Part shown: piece by piece, positions 26,497 to 37,822 of the stretch
Position numbering within the stretch: the stretch's first letter is position 1
Layout: each line of letters starts with the position of its first letter
NCBI RefSeq assembly: GCF_035582795.1
Contig: NC_134368.1
Location: 32,486,501-32,550,500 of the forward strand
Reading direction: 5' to 3'
Length of the DNA: 64,000 nt
From: Mycteria americana
Lineage: Eukaryota; Chordata; Aves; Ciconiiformes; Ciconiidae
Translations under genes and position numbers: made by a program
Notes under the pieces: generated by a model
Told to the model about the DNA's origin: nothing
Seen by the model: the letters and a program-made list of their open reading frames with translations, nothing else
The model's database searches: none

Positions 26497-26660
26497 CCGG
26501 GGGGGGGTTGCCCGTGGGGTGGGGGGGGCGTGGGGAGTCGGGGGCCGGGCGCGGCGCGGCGCCGGCATTGGCCGGGAAGTGGGCCGGGGCCGTGTTTGCA
26601 CGGGGGGGGCGGTGGTTGGGGGGGGGGGGCGGCCGGCCGGGGTTCGCCCGGGGGGCTCGG
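26497..26660 (+). promoter_or_regulatory. G-run cluster between PPAT and PAICS
   Basis: The plus strand carries many runs of four to ten G, giving repeated potential G-quadruplex and Sp1/KLF-like sites. It is the PAICS sense strand, upstream of the PAICS start. Confidence 0.6.
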
Positions 26661-26856
26661 CGGGGCGGAGAGGGGCGCGGGCCGTCCCCGCGGCGTTAGG
26701 CGGCGATTGGCGGGCGGTGCCGCTGCCCGCCGCCCCGCCTGCCCGCCCCTTCCGCCGGCCCCTTCTTACCCCGGCGGCGGGGCTCGGTGGCGTGCGCTGA
26801 GCCTCTCTTCTGTGCCCTAGGTGCCTGCTCCCGCTCCCGCCGCCATAGTCATAGCC

Positions 26857-26875
26857 ATGGCCCCTGCAGCATCAG
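26857..26875 (+). CDS. PAICS: PAICS coding exon 1
   Basis: Six codons (MAPAAS) plus one base, followed by donor GTAACT. Confidence 0.92.
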
Positions 26876-29800
26876 GTAACTGCCTGCCCCCCGGCAGGGG
26901 AAGCCGCGAGGGGGCGGCCCGCGCGCCGCGCCGTTGAGCGCCATGGGGGGCCGTTAACGGTCGTGGGGGTGGGTGGGGGAGCGCCGCTCCCGAGGGGCCG
27001 GTGCCCGCTCAGCCGGGCTTGGGGTGCAGGTGCTTGGGAGCCAACTTTTTCCCCGCAAAGTTTTAATTTTTTTATTTTTTTTTTGTGGGTGGCCGCGCCC
27101 CAGCCTGAGGGGGGTCACGGCTGCCCCCCGTCCCGCGGGAGAGGCGGCGAGGGGCAGGTGAACGCTTTGAGCCGAAGCTTCAGCCCCCTCCCGCTCCGGG
27201 CGGAGGATGCTCCGGGCGGCTGCGGCTGCCGCTGCCGGCCCGCGCCGTTTGGCCTTCTGAGCTTCGGGTTTGTCCCGAAGCTAAAAAAAAAAAAAAAAAT
27301 AAAAAAAAAATCTGTAAAAGCGGCGCGGCTTCTGCCGGCACCGCCTCAGACGGCACCTCCCCAGCGCCAGCGGCAAGTGAAAACCCGTGCTGGCGTGGGG
27401 GTGAGCGTAGCCGAAGGAGCGCACCGCTGCTGCCCGGCGTGGCTGGCGCATCCCTCGTGGCGCCGGCGTTGCGTGGGCAGAAGTTTTGAGCGATTGCTTT
27501 CGCCCTCGCTGCTGGGATGGAAACCTGGCCGAGCGGCCCTCTAGGTGGGGGCTTAGCCTGCTCTTCGCCTTCACAGGTTGCAACGTGGGATCCTGCTGGG
27601 TCTCACTTTGCACGCAACTGATAAAGTAAGCGAACCTGGTGGGCTTACATGCAGAAGTAAAAAATTTCTTTCAATCTAAAACTGGTTTATGTTGGTTTTT
27701 TTTTTTCATTTCTCTAGACCTGAAACTTGGTAAAAAAGTTAATGAAGGTAAAACGAAAGAAGTGTACGAGCTGCCAGATATCCCAGGATGTGTTCTCATG
27801 CAGTCAAAAGACCAAATAACCGCGGGAAATGCAGCCAGGAAGGACCGAATGGAAGGGAAGGCTGCCATTTCCAATACAACAACTAGCTGTGTGTTTCAGT
27901 TGCTTCAAGAAGCTGGTAAGTCTTTCAAAGGTAGAATGCATGCCTGCGTGTTACAGATATTGTTACAAAACATTATTGTTGCTACATATTGGTTTATCCT
28001 GCCTTGAGGCTGTGATGGCTTTTAGACTGTCTTTTCTATTAGTTTTTAGTTACACTCTTCCCTCTGGTACTACAGAGCTGGGTGGGCGACTTGCTTACTT
28101 GGAACATGAGACTATCTGAAGTAATCTTCCAATCGCAGATAACACTGCAATAGTTTCTCCTGCTTGTTTGGACACACCCCTAATCCTGCCCTCTACTTTT
28201 GTCAGTTCTTCCCTACCCCCATGCCCCCTTGCCTGTAATACCGGACTGGATCCATCTCGCCTTTCCTAGTATATCTGCCTGCACAGAAGTCACTGCTAGC
28301 TAGTGGCACTACCAGACGATGTCTAAGCTGTGTACTTAAACAGTTATGAAGACGATATTGCAAATGCATATATTGGTCTATATCGAATGTATTAGGAACT
28401 TAATGTTTACTTTAAAAGACTCAAAATATTTCTGGTGCTTTCATGGAGTACATGAAAACACCATTTCAGTGAGTCACCATTTCAGTACATTTCAGTGAGC
28501 TTTCATGGAGTACATAACTAACTTGAGCCACTCAAGTTTTGCACCACACTTCCAAAAATGGAGCCAGTATCTTTGCTTTGAGAAAGCATTCTGAAGTGTC
28601 TTTGACTGAGAAGTTTGCAAGTTGCCAAGAGGAATTTGTGCTGGTGGGTTTCTAACTTGAGTCTGCAAACAGTACTATGATACAAGCACCAGTAAACTTG
28701 GTTAAGACTGCTTATAGCTGCATGCTCAGTGCACTTTGAAGCATTCACACTAAGATTGCTTCAAGTACCAGCTGAATTACTGTAAAAGTTGTATTATCTG
28801 TTATAAGGTGTAGTGATGGTTCTCAGATAGTCAAATGGTAAAGTCCTAGCATGTTTCATATGTGGGGAAGGGAAAGATGGTTTCTGTAGAGTTGTATCTA
28901 CCTATATTTCTGTGCAAGTAGTTCTTAAAATATGGGCTGAGGAAAAGATCTATGAAGTCATTCAGTATAATCCTCAGTCACTGGCTTTCTTGGGAAGCCT
29001 GTTGTGCATACAGTACAAAGACCCCTCCAAGGTCTTTCTGATTATATTTACAGTTTATTAAAATTACCAGTTTTCATTTAAGAACAATGAAATTGTTCCT
29101 AATTCTTAAATGGCAATAATTCTTAATGGCCTAATTCTTAATGGCCATTCTTAAATGGCCTAATTCTTAAATGGCAATAGTTAAGGTAACAATAAAAATA
29201 TTTAATATCCTACAGATACAAACTTTAAATGTGAAGAAGCCTTGCTATAGACCTCTCAAAGATCCTTAAATGGCTTGTACTCAGTAACTTCAGGTGCTGT
29301 GGAAAAATATGCAGAGTAAACTGCAGCTGCATTTTAAAGCAACAAAAGAACTTTCAGGGTTCTTCTCCAGTTTGCTTATTTGACTGGCATAAATTGCAGA
29401 TAATGTGAATGCCTTATCGTAGAAGTGGTTTGTTTGCGTTGCACAACTCTTCTTAACCTACTCTTTCAAAGGTGATGATTTACAAAGTTCTGTTAAAATT
29501 TCTCTCCCGTTTATAATAGAGCTAATGTCAGCCCCTCAGAAGCACACATCTGCACTGGTGAAAGGTGTAGTAGTAAACCATGTGGGGGGCCTTCATGCCT
29601 GGATTTAGGAGTGACTTAATGTGCAGTTGATTAACTCATTCTGCCCTTGAGGGCAGTACAACAAAATCTGAAGAGTCAATGTTGATACTGTATTTCAAGA
29701 CTTGAATTCTTCCTTTATGGCTCTGGAAGTGGAATGGAATAGATCTACTTCTTGGTTTGACTGGATGCAGCTCCTTTGTCTTCTGTTTCTGGCAGATGCC

Positions 29801-32800
29801 AATTGGGCTTGGCAGTTGTCTTGCCCTGGGGGGAGAAAGGTGGGACTTTCCTCAAGAGTGAAATTGAAAAAAGAGCTATTTTGCACTTAGAGTGCCTATC
29901 TGCACATGTTGGCTGTCCCTGTTTAATATGGGGTCATCTTAGAATTATGTAAGAAGGTTGACTTGCTGCAGCAGGTTTGTGTGTGTGCATGTGCTTCTGA
30001 GTCTTAATGTCTTTTGCCTAACAAATCACTAAGATCTAGTGCCCTAAATAAATGTTAGTTTGTAATGAAAGGGAGGACTAAGTTGTTCTCTTCCATGCTC
30101 CATCCTCATTTATTAAACAAAGTAGTAAAGACTACATGCTCCCTAGCTCATTTGAAAGCCTCCAATTACCGTTCCATGTATAATGGATCTTCCACCAGAG
30201 AGCATGGTTGGGTACTTGGTTGCTGCTAACTTTTGTTTAAAAACAAACCGTTGTGAGGGATAGATTTTTTTTTTTAAAAGCTCTGTGAACAAAATTATTT
30301 GCAAGAATAGGATTTCTGACCAGAGCATAAGGTTCTGAGCTACAAGCAAGCGTTGTATGATAAAATTGGCAAAACTAATGACCTGTGGAAGATAACTGCA
30401 TTGATTGCCTTTTGCAAGGCCAGAGTGGGCTTAAAAAACCCTGAAGAGATTCAGTGTGTCCCTTACGTCCAGAGAAGAACAAGATTCAGTTGCATTTAAA
30501 ATTAAAGATGTTTGTGACTCTTGTTTCAACTGTGGAGTGTGCCTAGTAATGTAACTAAGCTTCCATCTTTATATGTAGGAATTAAAACAGCTTTTGTCAG
30601 GAAACAGAGTGACACAGCATTCATAGCAGCTCACTGTGAAATGATCCCAATTGAATGGGTGTGCAGAAGAATTGCTACTGGCTCCTTCCTCAAAAGAAAC
30701 CCCGGTGTCAAAGAAGGATATAAGTTTTACCCACCCAAAATTGAGATGTTTTACAAGGTAAGTTTCCTTTCCTGTGATGTTAATCAAACAGAGCTAGAAT
30801 TCTGTATTATCTCCTTTACAATGCTGACAAATAAAGCAAATAGTGCTAGTGGCTGACCAATCCTCTTAGTATTGGTAGTTTTGCCATCCTAATGTTTTCT
30901 TGCATTCTTGTCCAACAGCTGTTTTGTCTAAAGTGCATATAATGTAATACTGGCTTACAGGGCCATCAAACAGCAACAAGCCAAATGGTACATAAAATAG
31001 AAAAGTTTTATTTATAAGGTATAAGGACTTTTTAGGCATAAGCCTAATGCATCAGTTGAAATGGATGTGTTGATATATTTGAAGAAATTAAAATAAACTA
31101 CTTCTATGGTGAGGGTAAGTAGCTAGCTAGTCACTTAGGATTCTGAACTTCTTTGGGAATGAAAGTGTGTCTGAAAAGTGTCTTGTGAACTATGACCTAA
31201 AGTGTTTGTAGTGTACCCTGTCACTCTTGGGACACTGTCCAAACTTGAAGTGCTTTTAAAGACGTTCAGGTGTTACACCAAGTGTTTTCAATGTTGCTGT
31301 CACTTTTTTAGTGCTAATCATAATACTAGTTTGAAGCCTGTATTTGTTTTTTGAAAAATAAACAAACAAAACCTAGTATGATCTTCTAATGGTTATTTTC
31401 CTCTTATAGTGAGATTAAATCACATGAGGTATATGTTTTGGTTTTCTTAACAGGATGATGCTAATAATGATCCACAATGGTCTGAGGAGCAGCTAATTGA
31501 AGCAAAATTCTGTTTTGCTGGACTTACTATTGGCCAGACTGAAGTGGATATTATGGCTCGTTCTACTCAAGCTATTTTTGAGATCCTGGAAAAATCATGG
31601 CAGCCCCAAAACTGCACTCTGGTAGACCTGAAGGTATAAGAATCTGATTTCTCACAATCCTTGTTCTGACAGAAAATATATCACTATATAGTTCCTAAAA
31701 CAGGATTCTTACTGTCTTTCTAGATTGAATTTGGTGTCAATATTCTGACAAAAGAAATTGTTCTTGCTGACGTTATTGATAATGATTCATGGAGACTGTG
31801 GCCATCAGGAGACAGAAGCCAGCAGAAGGACAAACAGGTAGTGTTTTAATCTTTACCTTCTAAGTCAGTTGGGAAGGAGAATGAAAAAAGTAAACCCTAC
31901 AGTTAAACATCTGTTTTCAGACTGGCTTTTTCTAGTCTTATCTTGTTACAGGGTAGCTCATAGGGTAAGGGTACCTAATGTCCAATCTAGTTCTCATTAA
32001 ATAGTTGATTATCTGGTTTATGGTAGAAAAAAATCCTCTGCCTGTATATCTTCAATAGGAATGCCCAACAGCACTATTGACTGGAGCTATTGTAATGAAG
32101 CATGGAGCTTCCAGGGGTAATAAGAATTCCTGACTTGTGCAGATAATAAAATAGTTGGACAACAAATTGGTAGGAAAAATAGAAGTTTTGGTTCCCAGGT
32201 CTGCCTCCAAGTTTCTCTGTTTATTCAGAGTGGTATCCTCTACTAGTAGAGATATTTCTTTTGGTTAAGCTTGAATTCAATATTCAGTTGTCTAAGTGTT
32301 ACTAACATACCATGTCCACATATGAGGGCTGCAAACATAAGTTTGAAATAAAACTTGTCCTATATTTAAACTTGTAGCAATTACACCTGTCAAATATCTC
32401 TGAATTACCAGTTAAGTAGTTATGAAAGAACTGGTTTGGGAATGCTGCTGCCATGGAGCTTCTGTGACAGTCATTGAGACTAGTAACAGAGACCCTGTGA
32501 GAGAAAGTGGTTGTAAGCCACAGGGGAAGATTTCAAAGTGGGGCGGGGGGGGGGGGAGGAGGGATATTACTTTTAAATTAGGAAGCAGAACTGCTCTATT
32601 GCTTACTTTACCTGAATTATGTAGTAGCATGCTTGAGTGAATTGCTCTAACAGTGCTTTTGCTCATCTCCCTAAAATAAGGTATGTGATAACATCGTGCA
32701 GAACCGAGGTTGGCTAGTGCAGTGCTACTGCAGGCATTCAGGTTGTTACAAATCCAATTTTAAAAGAATTGTATGTCTTTCCTTAAATTTACCATTTGGG

Positions 32801-35501
32801 AAGCTTCCAAAACCTTGATACCCTTGTGGCTACAAGCCTTTCATGTTGCAAATGGCCATGAATTGTAATGTAGAAGGCTGTTTACACTTACTGAGGTGGT
32901 TCTTCATTAAATGGCTCTTGCTTGTTTCCATATCCACTATCTCCTATATCTGTACCAATCTCTATTCTTCTTCCTGTGGAACTACTAGAAACTGCATAAA
33001 TATTTCAGTTGGGGTATTCTTACCAATTATGGTAGCAAAATGAGTGCTTTGTGTACCCAAAACACATTAACTTCAGTATTTCTTTTTTCCTCTTTTCAGT
33101 CCTACCGGGACCTGAAGGAAGTGACTCCTGAAGCACTGCAAATGGTTAAGAGGAACTTTGAATGGGTTGCAGAAAGAGTGGAGGTATCTGGTTTTTTATG
33201 GACAACATACCTAGACTTCAATAACTGCATGTCTTCAGTCTTGTTGACTGCTTTTCTTTCCCTCGACCCCCCCTTCACTCTTTTCCCTAGTTGCTTCTGA
33301 AAACAAAGAGCCAAGGTAGAGTTGTGGTGTTGATGGGATCTCCTTCTGACCTCAGTCACTGTGAAAAAATAAAAAAGGCATGTGCAACCTTTGGAATTCC
33401 TTGTGAATTAAGAGTGACCTCTGCTCACAAAGGGCCAGACGAAACCCTGAGGATCAAAGCAGAATATGAAGGTAAATGCCACATAACTACTGATTTGGAT
33501 TGAAACAGTATCGTGTTCAAGAATGACTTGGCAACTTAAGGATTTGTGTGGGATTTTTCCATTTTTTGTTAAACAGAACACCAAGCTGTTACAATGTTGT
33601 TCTATACTTGCTAATTACATAATGACAGGTTATAGACTGCACTAAGCAATTATGGAGTAATGTCTTGTCCTACTGCCCGGCCACAGTTTCCGTTACTCAA
33701 AGTCTAACCTCTGCTTTTATCCCAGTACCAGAACTACTTTGCACAAGCCATGATGATGTTAATACACTTATTGTAGTATCTTGCTGGTGATGCTGGCCCT
33801 TCTGAAACGAGCAGGAGCAATAGTTTCTCTAGCTGACTCTGAATATTCTTATGTGTTGTTTACAAGGCAGATGTTGCTCCCATCATGTTTTCCTGCCTGT
33901 TTAATGAAAATATTCTTGCTTCTTATTTTAGATGCCATGAGAAAAAGATACTTGATTTAAATTCTTATCTTTACCAAGAAAACTTGACGTCTCTTCAAAA
34001 GTGTTTGTAGCCTAGCAGAGGAGAGATAAGAACTACTTATTTTTGTGGGAGTATACTTTCTTCTCAGTGAAACTACAGATATAGTAACTGTAGTTGAGAA
34101 ACACTTGAGGTGAACTGTATAAGATTTAAGGAGAGGAACACTTAAAGATGCCAGAAGTTTAATAGCTATGTTCTCTACAAAGCTAAGCAGCACCCATTCC
34201 TCTGATACTGGGACTTCCACTCAGAGGCAGAGTAAGACATGCTAGCTTCAGCTGTGGTAAACAGTAGCTGGGATTTAAGGCTGCAAGATACAGAAGATAT
34301 TTCTGTAGAGGGGGAAGTTAGACACAAAATTCTAGTGCTATGTAATGGAATTGACAAAATAACTGCAAACAGAATTGTGGACTCATAAAGTTCCCACAAA
34401 AGCAAGTGGTAAAGAGCAAGGTGGATTGCTTATTTCTGAATGTCTTCTTCCCCCACCCTGCCAGGAGATGGAATCCCAACAGTGTTTGTTGCAGTAGCTG
34501 GCAGAAGCAACGGTTTGGGGCCAGTCATGTCTGGTAACACTGCTTACCCAGTTGTCAACTGTCCTCCACTCTCAGCTGACTGGGGGACTCAGGATGTGTG
34601 GTCTTCTCTCAGACTACCCAGTGGTAAGATGATCTTCAACTTATGCTCTTGTTTTGACCTAGCTCTACTTTTTGTTGTTGTTCTAGTGTACATACTTATA
34701 CAAACACACACATGGCAAAACACTGGAAAAGTAGCTGGATCAGTACTGAACAAAGTCTTTAGAAATAGCTTGCATACAGTCTTTGACTTCTTGATGGCAA
34801 AAAGCCCAACAGACAGAGCAAAGATTACATAGGAATAATCTTCAGAAAAATACAAAACTCGGTTTATCCTTGCTAAACATTCCAGTTTGAAATTGGAATT
34901 AGAATTAATGGGGATTTAAATAATTGAATTTTGTTCAGTGATAGAGCTGCATTTTCCTTATGGTCAAAGATAAAAAAATATCTTTCTCTACAATCAGTGT
35001 AGGTAAGAGCTTAACTCTAACTATTACTTCAGTGCATTGCTACCTGTATGACTTGACTTAACTTTTTGTTAGTGATTTGAAGGGATGCTTGGCAACTAGG
35101 AGGCCCAGAAGTCTGTTACCTCTGTATAAGGAGAGTCATTTGGTATGCTGGCTTTTGGTTTAAAATGCCATGAAGCAGTCACGTTAGAAGTGGTGGAACA
35201 CATGACACTTCAGTAGCTTTACAACTAGATCATGTGGTTCCTGGAGGCTGAAACATTGTCTTAAATTGTTCTTCAGAGGCAGGGTTTTGTTTGACTAAAA
35301 TATGCTTTGGTGAGTGGCACTCTCTTCTCCGCAGGTCTTGGCTGTCCTACTACTCTGTCACCTGAAGGAGCTGCCCAGTTTGCTGCCCAGATATTTGGGT
35401 TAAACAACCATTTGGTGTGGGCCAAACTGCGATCAAACATGTTAAACACCTGGATCTCCTTGAAGCAGGCTGACAAAAAACTTCGAGAGTGCACCTTGTA
35501 A
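26857..35501 (+). CDS. PAICS: PAICS: SAICAR synthetase / AIR carboxylase, complete
   Basis: Coding exons: 26857-26875, 27718-27915, 30579-30757, 31454-31633, 31724-31837, 33100-33183, 33291-33471, 34465-34623 and 35335-35501 (stop TAA). All junctions are GT-AG and the frame is intact for 426 codons, the usual vertebrate length. The cytosolic enzyme carboxylates AIR to CAIR and then joins CAIR with aspartate to give SAICAR, steps 6 and 7 of de novo purine synthesis, and acts as an octamer. Residues about 1-260 are the SAICAR synthetase domain, with [13 protein letters not shown] and [18 protein letters not shown]. Residues about 267-426 are the AIR carboxylase (PurE-like) domain, with [21 protein letters not shown] and [19 protein letters not shown]. 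The start has a good context (G at -3 and +4). It shares its promoter with PPAT, the enzyme of step 1. Confidence 0.97.
27283..27310 (+). repeat. Poly(A) tract in PAICS intron 1
   Basis: Seventeen A, one T and ten A in a row, within otherwise GC-rich DNA. Confidence 0.9.
27718..27915 (+). CDS. PAICS: PAICS coding exon 2
   Basis: It begins [19 protein letters not shown], the nucleotide-binding start of the SAICAR synthetase fold. Acceptor TCTCTAG, donor GTAAGT. Confidence 0.96.
28436..28517. repeat. Local duplication in PAICS intron 2
   Basis: CTTTCATGGAGTACAT occurs twice, separated by three short copies containing CATTTCAGT. Confidence 0.75.
29097..29178. repeat. Short tandem repeat in PAICS intron 2
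   Basis: About five imperfect copies of a unit like TAATTCTTAAATGGC. Confidence 0.8.
30579..30757 (+). CDS. PAICS: PAICS coding exon 3
   Basis: It holds the signature [20 protein letters not shown] of SAICAR synthetase. Acceptor TATGTAG, donor GTAAGT. Confidence 0.96.
31454..31633 (+). CDS. PAICS: PAICS coding exon 4
   Basis: Sixty codons with [19 protein letters not shown] and the start of the second SAICAR synthetase signature. Phase 0 on both sides. Confidence 0.96.
31724..31837 (+). CDS. PAICS: PAICS coding exon 5
   Basis: Thirty-eight codons with IEFGVN and [19 protein letters not shown], the catalytic second half of the synthetase domain. Phase 0. Confidence 0.96.
32545..32556 (+). 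repeat. Poly(G) run
   Basis: Twelve G in a row in a PAICS intron, followed by a purine-rich stretch. Confidence 0.9.
33100..33183 (+). CDS. PAICS: PAICS coding exon 6
   Basis: Twenty-eight codons from [11 protein letters not shown] to WVAERVE, the helix that ends the synthetase domain. Confidence 0.95.
33291..33471 (+). CDS. PAICS: PAICS coding exon 7
   Basis: It starts the AIR carboxylase domain, with [10 protein letters not shown] (phosphate binding) and [11 protein letters not shown] (active site). Confidence 0.96.
34465..34623 (+). CDS. PAICS: PAICS coding exon 8
   Basis: It encodes [18 protein letters not shown] and the following strand of the AIR carboxylase domain. Donor GTAAGA. Confidence 0.96.
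35335..35501 (+). CDS. PAICS: PAICS coding exon 9 and stop
   Basis: It covers the last AIR carboxylase helices, from [18 protein letters not shown] to the terminal KKLRECTL and TAA. Confidence 0.96.
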
Positions 35502-36551
35502 GTCATAGTAACAAGTAACTTTTATTAGTTACGCAAAGATAATGGCGTGCATATTCATTCATATTAGGATTTACATTTGGATGAGCTCAAAAGTCCTGCA
35601 TCCTTTCTTACAGAAGAAAGCATTGTTAAGAGCAGCAGATGAAGTGTGTTGTGTCCTCATCCTTCCCTTGTGTATCTTTTTAATATAACAACTTAGTAAA
35701 GATGGGGAGGTAGTATTTTAGGTATCTCTTTCTGTTGCTCCAAAATGGTGCTGTTCTGCTTTTTAGTGTATACTGTTAACTACAGACTATGTCAAGAGAA
35801 TGATTTGGTGCGATCTAAATAGAATTCAACTAGTCTTCTGTACTTCTGTAACAGTAATATTCTTCCATAGTAATAATGTATGTCTTGAATCTTATTAACT
35901 CAGCTGGACTGCTAACTAAAGCCAGTGCTGATGCTGTTCTGCTTGCAATGATGGTATGCTTTCTTTAGCAATAAAATAGCAACATATGCTGTATTAATAG
36001 GAAAGGGGGCTGGAAAAATGTTTTAAGAGCCTGAAATAAATACCTGCCTTATTTAAAAAATGTATATACATACATGTATTTTTGTTTTTAAATGTGTGTG
36101 TATACATACCCCATTGGTATCTTCTGGAATGATGTGGTAAAGTTGACACCAATTCTCTTGTTCATAACAAGCTATAACTACGAATGGTTGGAGTGAACTG
36201 TAACTAGGCTTGTTGCCTGTTTGCTGTAACTCTTGCCTTGTCCAGTCTTTGCCCTTTTAAATACTAGGCAGATCTCTACCTTCAATAGTTCTCAAGGGCC
36301 TCTGTGATGTTGTCAAACTGTCTCCATACAGTTCAATAACTCTAGCTATTATATATTTCCTCACTCTGTTTCTATGGAAATTTTACTGAACTGACGGGGG
36401 GAATAAATAGTAAAGCAACAAACTACTAGGGGGAAGTCTAAGCATGACTGTCTTGTCTTTGCAAACACCAATCTTCTGAGTAGGTACGATTCTAACAAAT
36501 ATGCAATTACTCAATGTATGTAACTTTTATGCTTTTACAATTACAAATAAA
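35502..36551 (+). other. PAICS: Probable PAICS 3' untranslated region
   Basis: AATAAA hexamers follow the stop at several places, the last of the cluster being at 36546-36551. The true end is not fixed by the sequence. Between here and the LTR at 37.2 kb I see no gene. Confidence 0.35.
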
Positions 36552-37222
36552 CTATTGAATTCAAAGCTTCATAGAGATTTACTGAATAAGTACACTCAAA
36601 CTAGCCATCAGCTGTGGTGCATAACTTCAGGACCTTAGGTAATACTCTCGTAAAAAGCTTATGCACTAAAACCTGCATAGAATGGTATTAAGTGAGTCTG
36701 CTGGAAGATAGTCTACTACTTGATTAAGTGTCTTGCTGTTACAGGAAGCTGTGTTGCTTTGTTCCTATAATGTACTGCTTTATGGTTGTGTGGTAGGTCA
36801 GGCTTACCCCTTAGTGTGAGTAACTGGATTAAATGCTGCTCCTGGCTGCCTCATCACAGGAAGGGACTACATCTTACATGTAGTGATAAGAAGAGCTCTA
36901 AACAGTGCTCTCAGCAGTGCTCTCTTCTGGAGTTAAGTGCAGGTGTTTTTTATTAGGTCAAAGCTTACACTAAAGCAAAATAACTACAACTCGTTTCCTG
37001 AGTCTTGAATTTCTAAATGAAATACCAATAGTAGTGAGGGCTTGTGATGACAAAGAGGTTGAAATTCCTTGGTGATATGCTGTCTCTGTGGAAGCACTGA
37101 CTTAAAAGTGAAGAGCCTCATGACCAGTGTTTTTTAGCAAGCAAGCTATTTATCAAATATAAATATATGCTTAGCTATATATATGCTAGCAAATCTGAAA
37201 GTGTGCTAACAGGATCGTGGTA

Positions 37223-37817
37223 TGTTGTGGTTTAACCCCAGCCAGCAACTAAGCACCGTGCAGCTGCTCACTCATTCCACCCCGCAGTGGCATGGAGGAG
37301 AGAATGGGAAGAGTAAAAGTGATAAAACTGATGCGTTGAGATAAAGACAGTTTAATAGGGAAAGCAAAAGCCATGTACCCAAGCAAAGCCAAACAAGGAA
37401 TTCATTCACTCCTTCCCATGGGCAGGCAGGTGTTCAGCCATCTCCAGGAAAGATTACGTCATGTGTAATGGTTACTTGGGAAGACAAACGCCATCACTCT
37501 GAATGTCCCCCCCTTCCTCCTTCTTCCCCAGCTTTATATGCTGAGCATGACATCATATGGTATGATGGAATATCCCTTTGGTCAGTTGGGGTCAGCTGTC
37601 CCGGCTGTGCCCCCTCCCAGCTTCTCGTGCACCCCCAGCCTATTCGCTGGTGGGGTGGGGTGAGGAGCAGAAAAGGCCTTGACTGTGTGAAAGCCCTGTT
37701 CAGCAGTAACTACACCATCCCTGTGTTATCAACACTGTTTCCAGCACAAATCCAAAACATAGCCCCATACCAGCTACCACAAAGAAAATTAACTCCATCC
37801 CAACCAAAATCAGCACA
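37223..37817 (+). mobile_element. Solo LTR of an endogenous retrovirus-like element
   Basis: The 595-bp element starts TGTTGTGG and ends CAGCACA, so it has TG and CA termini. It is bounded by a perfect 5-bp duplication TGGTA at 37218-37222 and 37818-37822. Its 5' part (GTGGTTTAACCCCAGCCAGC) is a type I recall from neoavian genomes. There is no internal gag, pol or env, so it is a solo LTR left by recombination between two LTRs. The open frame at 37468-37866 inside it is not a gene. Confidence 0.9.
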
Positions 37818-37822
37818 TGGTA

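Larger units (their letters stand above)
25380..27560. promoter_or_regulatory. CpG island over the divergent PPAT/PAICS promoter
   Basis: Base composition changes sharply from AT-rich to very GC- and CpG-rich. The island covers PPAT exon 1, the 686-bp gap between the two start codons, PAICS exon 1 and the start of PAICS intron 1. ATTGG (reverse CCAAT) boxes lie at 26567-26571 and 26706-26710. There is no convincing TATA box. A shared bidirectional GPAT-AIRC promoter is established for the chicken and mammalian genes. Confidence 0.9.

Noticed and set aside
26963-27544. Open frame of 193 codons in PAICS intron 1
   Set aside because: GC-rich intronic DNA with a poly-lysine stretch from the poly(A) tract; no protein character.
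27639-28007. PAICS exon 2 read as a 122-codon single-exon gene
   Set aside because: The middle is PAICS exon 2; the ends read into introns past clear splice sites.
36050-36112. TATA/TGTG-rich palindromic stretch after PAICS
   Set aside because: Simple AT-rich repeat; nothing suggests an RNA gene or element.
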